Notes: generated from the letters alone by a model not told the origin. A stretch of DNA of 34,597 nucleotides from Chloroflexota bacterium (GCA_016210565.1 JACQUA010000241.1:1-34597); one strand, 5' to 3'; shown: positions 1 to 6,763, counted from the first letter of the stretch. Numbers and translations: made by a program.

Positions 1-157
1 ATGTAGCTCGATTACCTCCTGGATCGTTCCGGAAATTACCGGGCTACATCTTACTCCTTTCTCGCTCGCTCGGTAACATTGTTCATGATTTAGCAGACAT
101 GCCTTGGGTTACATTTTAGATGATTCAATTCGGAACCTTCTAACAGTCTACCGCCCA

Positions 158-166
158 TGCTATAAT
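158..166 (+). promoter_or_regulatory. extended -10 promoter of znuA
   Basis: TGC followed by a perfect TATAAT (161-166) lies 7 bases before the ATG at 173. The expected transcription start falls on or next to that ATG, so the message may be leaderless. No clear -35 box is visible, which an extended -10 can tolerate. No Zur/Fur-like palindrome was recognised in bases 1-172, and nothing else there could be named. Confidence 0.45.
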
Positions 167-172
167 GTTGCC

Positions 173-1123
173 ATGTCTGTTTCCAGCGGTGGTTGGTCCC
201 TCAAAAACGGAGCGGCGGTGTTCTTCTTCATCGCGGTCATCAGCTCCCTGGCTCTTCCGGGTTGCCAGCCCGACCGGCAACCGCCGGCGGGCGGGGTCAG
301 CGTGGTAGCCAGCTTCTACCCACTCTACGAAGCGGCGAGGCAGGTCGCCGGGGAGAGGGCATCCGTCAGGAGCCTGGTCCCGCCCGGCACCGAGTCGCAC
401 GATTTCGAGCCGACCCCGAGAGACACGGCGGCGCTCTTCAACGCGCGGATGGTGGTTTACAACGGAGCGGGCTTCGAGCCCTGGCTGGACCGCCTCCTGC
501 CGGAACTGAAGGAAAAAGGCATCGTCCTGGTGGAAGCCAGCAAGAGCATTGACCTCCTTCAAATGGAGGATGAGGACGACCCTTCCAGGAAGGTCCCCGA
601 CCCCCACTTCTGGCTCGACCCGGTCCTGATGCAACAGGTGGTGACTGCTGTCAGAAACGGCTACATCCAGGTGGATCCGGCTAACAGGGCGTTCTACGAA
701 GCCAGCGCCGCGGCCTACAACGCCAGACTCCAGGCGCTCCATCAGAAATACCAGCAGGGATTGCAGGGGTACGCCAGGCGCACCATCGTCACCTCCCATG
801 CCGCCTTTTCCTACCTGGCCAGGCGATACAACCTGGAGATGGTGTCCATCGCCGGGCTGAGCCCCATGGCGGAGCCTTCCCCCCAGCAGATGGCTGCCGT
901 CGTGCGCCTGGTTAGGGAACGCGGCATCAGGTACATCTTCTTCGAAACCCTGGTGGACCCGCGCCTGGCAGAGACGATAGCCCGCGAGACCGGCGCCGGC
1001 ACCCTGGTGTTCAATCCCCTGGAAGGGTTGACCGAGGACGAAGTACGGGCCGGGAAGGACTACATATCGGTGATGGAAGAGAACCTGGTGAACTTGAAAA
1101 AGGCCTTCGAGGCCGGCAGATGA
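173..1123 (+). CDS. znuA: zinc/manganese ABC transporter substrate-binding lipoprotein (ZnuA-like)
   Basis: This is the extracytoplasmic metal-binding component of a cluster A-I (ZnuA/TroA) importer, 316 aa from the ATG at 173. A TTG at 104 is also in frame, but it only adds a stretch without signal character. From 173 the protein begins with a hydrophobic segment and a lipobox ending LPGC, so it should be a lipoprotein. Probable metal ligands are the His in ESHDFEP, the His in DPHFWLDP, the His in TSHAAF and the acidic residue in FETLVDPR. The usual His-rich loop is replaced by a short acidic stretch (MEDEDD). The stop overlaps the next start (ATGA), and znuC and znuB follow, which supports the role. 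Zn versus Mn cannot be decided from sequence alone. Confidence 0.92.
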   Translation: MSVSSGGWSLKNGAAVFFFIAVISSLALPGCQPDRQPPAGGVSVVASFYPLYEAARQVAGERASVRSLVPPGTESHDFEPTPRDTAALFNARMVVYNGAGFEPWLDRLLPELKEKGIVLVEASKSIDLLQMEDEDDPSRKVPDPHFWLDPVLMQQVVTAVRNGYIQVDPANRAFYEASAAAYNARLQALHQKYQQGLQGYARRTIVTSHAAFSYLARRYNLEMVSIAGLSPMAEPSPQQMAAVVRLVRERGIRYIFFETLVDPRLAETIARETGAGTLVFNPLEGLTEDEVRAGKDYISVMEENLVNLKKAFEAGR

Positions 1124-1926
1124 CAGACGGCCCTGTTGCGGCGGGCCTTCCGCCAAATCGCGGGGACGGCCCGCCTTTCAGAGTCCAGGGGGTGTCCTTC
1201 CGCTACGATGGCGCCTCCATCGTGCAGGACATCAGTTTTGTGGTGGAGTGGGGGGACTTCGTCGGCATCATCGGTCCCAACGGCAGCGGCAAGTCAACCC
1301 TGTTGAAGCTGCTCCTGGGGCTCCTCAAGCCAACGGAAGGAACGGTGGAAGTCTGCGGGAAATCCCTGAAAGACTTCAGGGAATGGCACCGCATCGGCTA
1401 CGTTTCCCAGCGCGCCACCCATTTCGATCCGGGTTTTCCGGCTACCGTCCGCGAGGTTGTCAGCCAGGGACGCACCGCCAGGGCCGGGCTGTTCCACCGC
1501 CTCGGGCCGTCCGACCGCGCCGTGATCGAAAAGACGCTGGATGAGGTAGGCATCCTCTCGATGCAGCACCGGCTGGTGGGGAACTTGTCCGGCGGCCAGC
1601 AGCAGCGGGTTTTCATCGCCAGGGCCCTCGCCCAGCAACCGGAAATCCTGGTGCTGGACGAGCCCACTATCGGCGTCGACCCGGAGGCCCATCAGCAGTT
1701 CTTTCACCTGATGCGCCAACTGCACGATGACAAGGGGCTGACCATCGTCATCGTCTCCCACGAGGTGGACGTCATGATGTCGGAGGTCACCAGGCTGGTG
1801 TGCCTCAACCGTTCGCTCCTCTTCTACGGCACCCCCGAGCAATGCCTGAAGGACCAGTGCCTCCTGGACCTTTACGGCGAAGGTTTCCACCGGGTGGCCC
1901 ACCGCCACCCCTGGGCGAAGGGCTGA
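1120..1926 (+). CDS. znuC: zinc/manganese ABC transporter ATP-binding protein (ZnuC-like)
   Basis: This is the ATPase subunit that powers the importer from the cytoplasmic face, 268 aa. The Walker A motif is GPNGSGKST, the Q-loop region reads IGYVSQRA, the signature is LSGGQQQR, Walker B is ILVLDEP, and the H-loop His sits in IVSHEVD. The length is normal for the family. The start ATG overlaps the znuA stop by 4 bases, so the two are translationally coupled. A 44-bp gap to znuB is almost entirely filled by a palindromic repeat. Assignment to metal rather than another substrate rests on the two neighbours. Confidence 0.93.
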   Translation: MTDGPVAAGLPPNRGDGPPFRVQGVSFRYDGASIVQDISFVVEWGDFVGIIGPNGSGKSTLLKLLLGLLKPTEGTVEVCGKSLKDFREWHRIGYVSQRATHFDPGFPATVREVVSQGRTARAGLFHRLGPSDRAVIEKTLDEVGILSMQHRLVGNLSGGQQQRVFIARALAQQPEILVLDEPTIGVDPEAHQQFFHLMRQLHDDKGLTIVIVSHEVDVMMSEVTRLVCLNRSLLFYGTPEQCLKDQCLLDLYGEGFHRVAHRHPWAKG

Positions 1927-1937
1927 GCCATCTCTTT

Positions 1938-1969
1938 CCCCCTTTGAAAAAGGGGGACTAAGGGGGATT
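1938..1969 (+). repeat. C5T3/A3G5 palindromic repeat in the znuC-znuB gap
   Basis: CCCCCTTT and AAAGGGGG form a perfect 8-bp stem around GAA, followed by ACTAAGGGGGATT. The same unit recurs at 12948-12992, 30198-30230 and 30279-30311. The copy ends one base before the znuB ATG at 1971, so its AAGGGGG is the only Shine-Dalgarno-like sequence available to znuB. Confidence 0.85.
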
Positions 1970-1970
1970 A

Positions 1971-2765
1971 ATGCCGGAAGTCTTCCAGTATTCTTTCATG
2001 GTCCGGGCGCTGGTGGCGGGGGTGGTCATCGGGCTGGTGGCCCCGGTGATCGGGACCTTCCTGGTTTTGCGCCGCTTCGCCTTCTTCGCCGACACCCTGG
2101 CCCACACCGCCCTCCTCGGGGTCGCCCTCGGCGTTATCCTGAACGTCAGCCCCTCCCTGGCCGCCCTGGTCGTCTGCACCCTGGCCGCGATAACTGTAGA
2201 ACAAATGCGTATGCAGCGGCGGCTGCCCTCCGAGGCCACTCTGGCCCTCTTCCTTTCAGGAAGCCTGGCGCTGGCGCTCGTCCTCATCAGCATGGCCCGG
2301 GGCTTCAACGTCAACATCCTCGGTTACCTCTTCGGCAGCATCACCACCGTGCAGAGCGGGGATCTCTGGCTAACTGTCTTGCTGGGCGGGCTGGCCCTGG
2401 TGGTGGTCGTGGCTCTCTACAAGGAGTTGCTTTACATCTCCTTCGATGAAGAGTCAGCCAGGGTCAGCGGGCTCCCCGTCCGCGGGATCAACTTCCTCGT
2501 GGTAATCATCGCGGCAGCGACGGTGGCGCTGGCCATGAAAATCGTGGGAACGCTGCTGGTGGGCGCCCTTATGGTAATACCGGTGCTGGCGGCTTTCCGG
2601 GCGGCGCGCAGCTTCAAGACCGCCATGATTCTCGCCGTGGCCTTTTCCCTCTTCTCGGTGGTCGCCGGCCTGGTGGCCAGCTTCTATCTCAATATCGTGG
2701 CCGGCGGCGCCATCGTCATCGTGGCCCTGGTCCTTTTCGCCGGCAGCTACATCTTCCGCCGGTGA
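1971..2765 (+). CDS. znuB: zinc/manganese ABC transporter permease (ZnuB-like)
   Basis: This is the integral membrane permease of the importer (ABC-3 family), 264 aa. The sequence is a series of about eight hydrophobic helices, starting with the segment around LVAGVVIGLVAPVIGTFLVL. It contains the family's RRFAFFADTLAHTALLGVALG region, which includes the coupling-loop area, and a late MKIVGTLLVGALMVIPVLAA segment. The start is an ATG just after a repeat that supplies a G-rich ribosome binding site. It is third in the operon after znuA and znuC and completes a three-component importer. A CACAGGC hairpin lies 13 bases after the stop. Confidence 0.92.
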   Translation: MPEVFQYSFMVRALVAGVVIGLVAPVIGTFLVLRRFAFFADTLAHTALLGVALGVILNVSPSLAALVVCTLAAITVEQMRMQRRLPSEATLALFLSGSLALALVLISMARGFNVNILGYLFGSITTVQSGDLWLTVLLGGLALVVVVALYKELLYISFDEESARVSGLPVRGINFLVVIIAAATVALAMKIVGTLLVGALMVIPVLAAFRAARSFKTAMILAVAFSLFSVVAGLVASFYLNIVAGGAIVIVALVLFAGSYIFRR

Positions 2766-2778
2766 TAGCAATCAGTAC

Positions 2779-2798
2779 CACAGGCCTCCGTGCCTGTG
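2779..2798 (+). repeat. CACAGGC/GCCTGTG hairpin
   Basis: A 7-bp perfect stem (CACAGGC, GCCTGTG) with a CTCCGT loop lies just after znuB. There is no T-run, so intrinsic terminator function is doubtful. Sister hairpins with GTCCCGCC-type loops occur near 15405, 16535 and 29747, so this is better read as a member of a dispersed family. Confidence 0.6.
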
Positions 2799-2853
2799 AG
2801 CCATGATTTTCAGGCTTCGCGGTACTTGGCCGGTCGGGCGCGGAGGATTTGGT

Positions 2854-2917
2854 CATTCGTCATTCGGACTTCGTCATTCGTCATTGATTCGTCATTCGAA
2901 TTTCGTCATTCGTCATT
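2854..2917 (+). repeat. GTCATTC short tandem/interspersed repeats
   Basis: The heptamer GTCATTC (usually TCGTCATTCGTCATT) occurs seven or eight times in about 65 bases, separated by GGAC, GATT and GAATT. The block stops just upstream of the GGGAGG ribosome binding site at 2923-2928 of the following gene. No coding potential is seen. It resembles a low-complexity repeat rather than an operator array, because the spacing is irregular. Confidence 0.7.
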
Positions 2918-2933
2918 AGCAAGGGAGGCTTAA

Positions 2934-3893
2934 ATGGTCATTGAATCCCGCCGCGAAACATTTCTCAACTGGATCACCCCCATCCACCTCGACCCGCCCG
3001 ACCACACCATGGACAAGAAGCTGGTCATCAACGTGGCGCCCACCGGGGCCTTCATCAAGCGGATGCAGAACCCCAACCAGCCCTACACCGTGGAGGAAGT
3101 GACGCGCCACGTCATCGAGTCCTACAAGCTGGGCGCTACCATGTGGCATGTCCACCTCCGCGACGCCGAAGGGGTGCCGACCACCAACGCCGAGCTGACC
3201 CTGAAGGCCCTGGACATGGTGCTGGACCAGTGCCCCGGCATGTGCTTTTCCCACACCGGGCACGTCGACCACAGCAAGAAGGGGGGGGCCGCCCTGGCCG
3301 CGCTGGTCGAGCCCCTCCTGGAAGCCGGTAAGCGCCGGCGCCGGCAGTACATCCAGTCCGTGGTCATCGCACCTTACAACCGCTCCGTGGGCTATGTCAT
3401 GGACGAACCCGGCCTGAGGGACCAGGTGGACTACCTGCAGAAGAGGGGCATCCGGGCCGAGTTCCAGATTCACCACTACATGTGCACCCGGCACGTCCAG
3501 GACTGGCTGCTGCGGGACAATCTGCTGGAAAAGCCCTACGTCATGAACCTGATCATGGGCTATCACGGCTTTGACTACTCCGCCCCCGTGTCACCGGAGC
3601 CGTGGGGCCGCCTTTACTACCTGTCCATGCTGAATACCCTGCCGGCGGGCTGCGTGGTCGGGGCCACCGTCGGCGGGCACAACTGGCTGCCCATCGTGGT
3701 AGAGGCCATCATGCTGGGGGCGGACTGCGTGCGCGTGGGCATGGAAGACACGATTTTCATGTACCCGCACAAAGACGAAAGGATCAAAAGCTGCGCCGAC
3801 GTCATCCGCAAGGTGGCCGCCATCGCCCGCGAGCTGGGCCGCGAAATCGCCACGCCCCAGGAGACCAGGCAAATACTGGGGTTTAAGAGCTGA
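2934..3893 (+). CDS. beta-keto acid cleavage enzyme (BKACE, DUF849 family)
   Basis: BKACE enzymes are Zn-dependent TIM-barrel proteins that transfer acetoacetate from a beta-keto acid to acetyl-CoA or a similar acyl-CoA; 3-keto-5-aminohexanoate cleavage enzyme (Kce) is the type member. This 319-aa protein has the family's early VINVAPTGA strand, the metal-binding HVHLRD motif (His-x-His), the SHTGHVDH region and the late VRVGMED motif with the third metal-ligand Glu. The start is an ATG with GGGAGG six bases upstream. It is a single gene with no linked CoA-transferase or dehydrogenase next to it, so the substrate cannot be assigned. Kce itself is only one of many BKACE activities. Confidence 0.88.
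   Translation: MVIESRRETFLNWITPIHLDPPDHTMDKKLVINVAPTGAFIKRMQNPNQPYTVEEVTRHVIESYKLGATMWHVHLRDAEGVPTTNAELTLKALDMVLDQCPGMCFSHTGHVDHSKKGGAALAALVEPLLEAGKRRRRQYIQSVVIAPYNRSVGYVMDEPGLRDQVDYLQKRGIRAEFQIHHYMCTRHVQDWLLRDNLLEKPYVMNLIMGYHGFDYSAPVSPEPWGRLYYLSMLNTLPAGCVVGATVGGHNWLPIVVEAIMLGADCVRVGMEDTIFMYPHKDERIKSCADVIRKVAAIARELGREIATPQETRQILGFKS
3821..3851 (+). repeat. 31-bp segment of the BKACE 3' end repeated beyond the methyltransferase module
   Basis: These bases (start CATCGCCCGCGAGC) lie inside the BKACE gene. They recur at 6538-6568 with 27 of 31 positions identical by eye. Each copy is followed, after different distances, by the ACCCGGATTATGC repeat. The pair brackets the three-gene module at 4209-6488. 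Confidence 0.6.
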
Positions 3894-3901
3894 TTCGCTT
3901 G

Positions 3902-3950
3902 ACCCGGATTATGCACGGACGGGGCGGGGCGTAGCTCATGGCTTCAGCCC
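3902..3950 (+). repeat. ACCCGGATTATGC...CATGGCTTCAGCC dispersed repeat, copy 1
   Basis: The unit begins ACCCGGATTATGC and ends GCGTAGCTCATGGCTTCAGCC. Related copies are at 6571-6627 and 20206-20266, and in inverse orientation inside the SNF2 gene near 12341-12416. It is non-coding here. Confidence 0.8.
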
Positions 3951-4009
3951 GTAGGGTGGGTTAAGCACAGCGGTGGTGCGGGGAGTCGGGGTGGCTGTGC
4001 GAACCCACC
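3951..4009 (+). repeat. GTAGGGTGGGTTAAG hairpin element, copy A
   Basis: GGTGGGTTAAGCACAGC at the left pairs with GCTGTGCGAACCCACC at the right. The conserved outer arms (GTAGGGTGGGTTAAG and CGAACCCACC) are shared with copies at 4056-4099 (inverted) and 16435-16492. The inner stem differs in each copy but remains complementary. The 315 bases between BKACE and the methyltransferase hold only this, copy B and the preceding repeat. Confidence 0.8.
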
Positions 4010-4055
4010 GTAATGACAGGGGTAGAACAAAGCTGTGAACGCCGACCTCGCGGAA

Positions 4056-4099
4056 TGGTGGGTTCGTCCCGATTACCATCGGGACTTAACCCACCCTAC
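4056..4099 (-). repeat. GTAGGGTGGGTTAAG hairpin element, copy B (inverted)
   Basis: On the minus strand this reads GTAGGGTGGGTTAAG, TCCCGATGG, a short loop, ATCGGGA, CGAACCCACC. The outer arms match copy A, while the inner stem (TCCCGAT/ATCGGGA) is entirely different and still fully paired. Confidence 0.8.
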
Positions 4100-4172
4100 G
4101 CTATTGTGTCCAGCCGCAGAGACGTGGGTAAGGACCAGGCACAGGGCGGGGGCGGGGAACAGCGCACCCTTT

Positions 4173-4201
4173 TGGACAGCCGATCCACAATCTGGCATAA
4201 C
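4173..4201 (+). promoter_or_regulatory. candidate promoter of the methyltransferase operon
   Basis: TGGACA (4173-4178), a 17-bp spacer and CATAAC (4196-4201) make a plausible sigma-70 promoter. The ATG at 4209 follows 7 bases after the -10 box with no ribosome binding site, so the transcript could be leaderless. The promoter lies beyond all the repeats. This supports 4209 over the upstream in-frame GTG at 4035, whose reading frame runs through hairpin copy B. Confidence 0.4.
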
Positions 4202-4208
4202 TACCGAC

Positions 4209-5081
4209 ATGATTCAAGACGTCACCGAAGACCAGCTCGGCCTTCCCTGGGAGTTAGCAGCGCGGGAAGCCGGGGAAAAAGAAAAACGGAGATATAAGAA
4301 GCGGGCCAACGACCTCGACGGCGCCACCTGGGAACGTTTTTCCATAAGCGTATGGAGCGACATCAGGAAAAGCAAGGAGGAGTCGGCGCTACGCCACCCA
4401 GCCCTGTTTCCGGTCCAGCTTGCCGACCGGCTCATACAGTGTTACAGCAGGCAAGAAGAGCAGGTAGTCCTTGACCCCTTTGCCGGGGTCGGCTCAACCA
4501 TCGTGGCGGCTCACCGGCTGAGAAAGACCGGCATAGGAATCGAACCTCAGTTTGTCGAAAAGGCGCGGTCGCGGTTTGATATGGTGTCTGGTGATACAAA
4601 GAGCGCGGTTCATTGCGACGACGCCCGAAATCTACACAAATACGTTTCTCCCTCTTCCGCTGACATGGTGATCACTTCCCCGCCTTATTGGGACATATTG
4701 CTCGAAAAGCGTACCGCCGATTCCAAGCCGGTCCGGCATTATGGGGAGGAACTGGCCGACCTCGGCAAGATTCGTGACTACCAGGGGTTTCTCGGTGAAC
4801 TGGAGAAGATTTTTGGGTTGGTGTTCGACGTTCTGAAACCGGGCAAGTTCTGCTGTGTAATAGTCATGGACCTCCGGAAGAAGGATAAGTTCTTCTTTTA
4901 TCATTCCGACGTAGCCCGGTTCACGCAGAAGATTGGCTTTACCCTTGACGACGTCATCATCTGGGACAGACGGCTGGAGTACAGCAACATGCGTCCCCTC
5001 GGCTACCCTTATCGCTTCCGGATCAACAAGGCGCACGAATACGTGCTGATCTTCCAGAAACCCGCTACGCCGCAACCATGA
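4209..5081 (+). CDS. DNA methyltransferase, N4-cytosine/N6-adenine (SPPY type)
   Basis: This 290-aa SAM-dependent enzyme should methylate an exocyclic amino group in DNA. Motifs in order are a motif X-like HPALFPVQLADRLI (residues 63-76), motif I DPFAGVGST (89-97, SAM binding) and motif IV TSPPYWD (156-162, catalytic). A C-terminal segment ends in HEYVLIFQK. SPPY is commoner in N4-cytosine enzymes, but N6-adenine is not excluded. The start at 4209 is chosen because the 58 residues from GTG 4035 are encoded by repeat DNA. The gene overlaps the next by 4 bases (ATGA) and is the modification half of a probable restriction-type module. Base composition is more AT-rich than in the flanking transporter and BKACE genes, consistent with transfer. 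Confidence 0.88.
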   Translation: MIQDVTEDQLGLPWELAAREAGEKEKRRYKKRANDLDGATWERFSISVWSDIRKSKEESALRHPALFPVQLADRLIQCYSRQEEQVVLDPFAGVGSTIVAAHRLRKTGIGIEPQFVEKARSRFDMVSGDTKSAVHCDDARNLHKYVSPSSADMVITSPPYWDILLEKRTADSKPVRHYGEELADLGKIRDYQGFLGELEKIFGLVFDVLKPGKFCCVIVMDLRKKDKFFFYHSDVARFTQKIGFTLDDVIIWDRRLEYSNMRPLGYPYRFRINKAHEYVLIFQKPATPQP

Positions 5082-5986
5082 TAGACTACTTAGACACGGA
5101 TGTGGCCTACCTGCTGGGTCTGATAGTTACGAGAGGCCAGATTGTGGACGAGCCTCCCGTGAGAAGATTGGTGATCACTCTGCCATTTCGTAGCCTGATC
5201 GCGAGCGGAGATAAGGTACAGTTCGAGCAGAAGACCCAGCTCAGGCTGGGGAGCGCCGAAATAAGCGACCGCCTCAGCGAGGTGCTCGGGGCCCACATGA
5301 ATGTCACGGCAGCCGCAAAGCGCAAAACTTTGAGCGCTTTGTTCCCCACCAACTCCATCGCTTGGCGCGATCTCACCCTGCTGCTGGAAGGCAGGAAAAG
5401 CTACCGGGAATTCCAAATACCGCCTAATGTACTGGACGCTCCCGCCGACATCCAGAAGGATTTCATGCGAGGGGTGGTTGATGGTAGTGGCTGGATTGTT
5501 CCCGGTACTTACTACCGGTCCAGGACTCGTGGGAAGAGAAGGGTGTTCATAGCAATAGACAACGCCAATTGGGTCTTGCCGGTCCAGCTTTGTGCTTTCT
5601 TGCAGCAGAAACTGAAAGTGCCGGTGGGGGAAATACTCTGGGGACATCCGAATTTGCGAGACCCGCATTGCCGTTCTCCGAAAACCGTGTCTTTCCGGGA
5701 ACATCAGGTCAGAGTCTTTTGCGAGAGCTTCGAAAAAGTCGGTTTTTACCTGGACCACAAGAATGCCATCCTCGCGGAATTCGCCGCAGAGGACTCCGCC
5801 AGAGATTTGCCCCGTAGCATTTCTTTTCACTACCTGGGCAAGAAACACAGGAAGAACCTCAAGCATAAGCATCCCCAGGAACTCTCCAGGAAACTGCCGT
5901 CCGTCATCCGGGGAAAACATTACGACTATTTCTGGCAGATCTGCCGGGACATGGGCTGCCAGCAGACCAGTCCCCCTGCTGAATGA
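5078..5986 (+). CDS. LAGLIDADG-fold DNA-binding protein without catalytic acids
   Basis: This 302-aa protein starts inside the methyltransferase stop codon. It shows two degenerate LAGLIDADG helices: LLGLIVTRG at residues 12-20 and MRGVVDGSG at 130-138. After the second helix come beta-rich and helical stretches typical of that fold (RRVFIAIDNANWVLPVQLCA). In the family the last acidic residue of each motif binds the catalytic metal; here those positions are Arg19 and Ser137. I therefore infer a DNA-recognition protein rather than an active homing nuclease. It sits between a methyltransferase and a nuclease, which suggests a specificity subunit. Alternatives are a decayed homing endonuclease or a WhiA-like regulator. 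No intein or intron host is present. Confidence 0.6.
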   Translation: MIDYLDTDVAYLLGLIVTRGQIVDEPPVRRLVITLPFRSLIASGDKVQFEQKTQLRLGSAEISDRLSEVLGAHMNVTAAAKRKTLSALFPTNSIAWRDLTLLLEGRKSYREFQIPPNVLDAPADIQKDFMRGVVDGSGWIVPGTYYRSRTRGKRRVFIAIDNANWVLPVQLCAFLQQKLKVPVGEILWGHPNLRDPHCRSPKTVSFREHQVRVFCESFEKVGFYLDHKNAILAEFAAEDSARDLPRSISFHYLGKKHRKNLKHKHPQELSRKLPSVIRGKHYDYFWQICRDMGCQQTSPPAE

Positions 5987-5996
5987 GGCTCGGGCG

Positions 5997-6488
5997 TTGT
6001 ACAAGAACGAAGCTGAGCTGTATCCACACGTGATGACATGGCTGAATGATGCGTTGAAAGGCAAATATCCCGGGTATAGTAGAAAAGTCGTCAACACTTC
6101 GCGAACCAAACTGCAGATTCTAATTGAAAGGGAAGGACTCCAGGATTCCTTTCCTATGTTCCCCACCTACGAAATAATGGTGGACATAAGTGCCATCCTG
6201 AGAAGAAGCGGCGCAGCTTTTCTGGGCCTGGTGGAGTGCAAGTTGAAGCCCATCACTTTGAAAGACATAGGGCAACTCTGGGGGTATGCCACGGTGGCTA
6301 AGCCCAAGTTCGCAATGTTGATTTCCCCGGGCGGTACGTCGGATGCAGTCAACACCCTCTTGCACATCCATCAACTGTACGACCTGCTGGATTACGCTCC
6401 GGGCAAGAGGATTGCGGTGGCAAGCTGGGACCCGAAAAGGCGCGAGGTAATACCGAAAAGCGTCATCCCCCCCAGAGGCATCTTCTAA
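5997..6488 (+). CDS. small PD-(D/E)XK nuclease
   Basis: This 163-aa protein carries a recognisable PD-(D/E)XK core: a first-helix Glu (NEAELYPHV), Asp63 in YEIMVDIS, then Glu80-x-Lys82 in LGLVECK. A following helix has Gln93 and Tyr97 (IGQLWGY), the usual supporting pattern. A beta strand FAMLISPGG follows. The chosen start is TTG 5997, with GAGG at 5985-5988 overlapping the upstream stop; ATG 6033 is the alternative and would lose the first-helix Glu. It is the last gene of the three-gene operon and the likely DNA-cutting activity. I recall similar small nucleases mainly from archaea, but this could not be searched. Confidence 0.7.
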   Translation: MYKNEAELYPHVMTWLNDALKGKYPGYSRKVVNTSRTKLQILIEREGLQDSFPMFPTYEIMVDISAILRRSGAAFLGLVECKLKPITLKDIGQLWGYATVAKPKFAMLISPGGTSDAVNTLLHIHQLYDLLDYAPGKRIAVASWDPKRREVIPKSVIPPRGIF

Positions 6489-6537
6489 AGACGAAGCCAC
6501 GGGCAACGACGACCGGCGCAAACCGGGGTCTGACTAC

Positions 6538-6568
6538 CATCGCCCGCGAGCCGGGCCGGGAGGTCGCC
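6538..6568 (+). pseudogene. fragment resembling the BKACE 3' end
   Basis: It is a partial copy of 3821-3851, covering about ten codons (IARE.GRE.A in the BKACE frame). It is too short to be functional. It continues directly into the ACCCGGATTATGC repeat, so it may be the right-hand scar of the event that placed the methyltransferase module here. Confidence 0.45.
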
Positions 6569-6570
6569 CA

Positions 6571-6627
6571 ACCCGGATTATGCGTGAACGGGGTGGGGCG
6601 TAGCGCATGGCTTCAGCCTTGCCGGGT
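6571..6627 (+). repeat. ACCCGGATTATGC...CATGGCTTCAGCC dispersed repeat, copy 2
   Basis: It matches copy 1 at 3902-3950 with a few substitutions and continues into GCCGGGTGG. It fills part of the gap between the nuclease and the TA operon; the rest of that gap holds the BKACE fragment and a promoter. Confidence 0.8.
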
Positions 6628-6690
6628 GGAGGACAGCCCCACCTGCCGCTGCAATACGTCAGATCGCATTGTTGCCCCCCCGGCGCGGCG

Positions 6691-6718
6691 TTGACACCGC
6701 GCCATCATACGGTAGAAT
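6691..6718 (+). promoter_or_regulatory. promoter with inverted repeat, DUF104-PIN operon
   Basis: TTGACA (6691-6696), a 16-bp spacer and TAGAAT (6713-6718) form a good promoter. GGCGCGG (6682-6688) and CCGCGCC (6697-6703) are a perfect 7-bp inverted repeat enclosing the -35 box. That is a natural operator position for TA autoregulation. The gene start follows at 6764 with AGGAG at 6752-6756. Confidence 0.6.
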
Positions 6719-6763
6719 GAGATGAGAGTGTTAGAGTCTCTTTGACTGGAACAGGAGAACCAA

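Noticed and set aside
140..1156. Long open frame opposite znuA
   Set aside because: Antisense shadow: no start signal and no family resemblance, while the plus strand gives a complete ZnuA.
2779..2798. Intrinsic terminator of the znu operon
   Set aside because: The hairpin has no following T-run and belongs to a dispersed repeat family found at several unrelated places.
4035..4208. N-terminal extension of the methyltransferase from GTG 4035
   Set aside because: The frame runs through an inverted hairpin repeat. The translation has no conserved character, and a promoter lies between it and ATG 4209.
5078..5986. Active homing endonuclease of an intron or intein
   Set aside because: Both catalytic acids are missing, and no split host gene, intein splice motif or intron core surrounds it.
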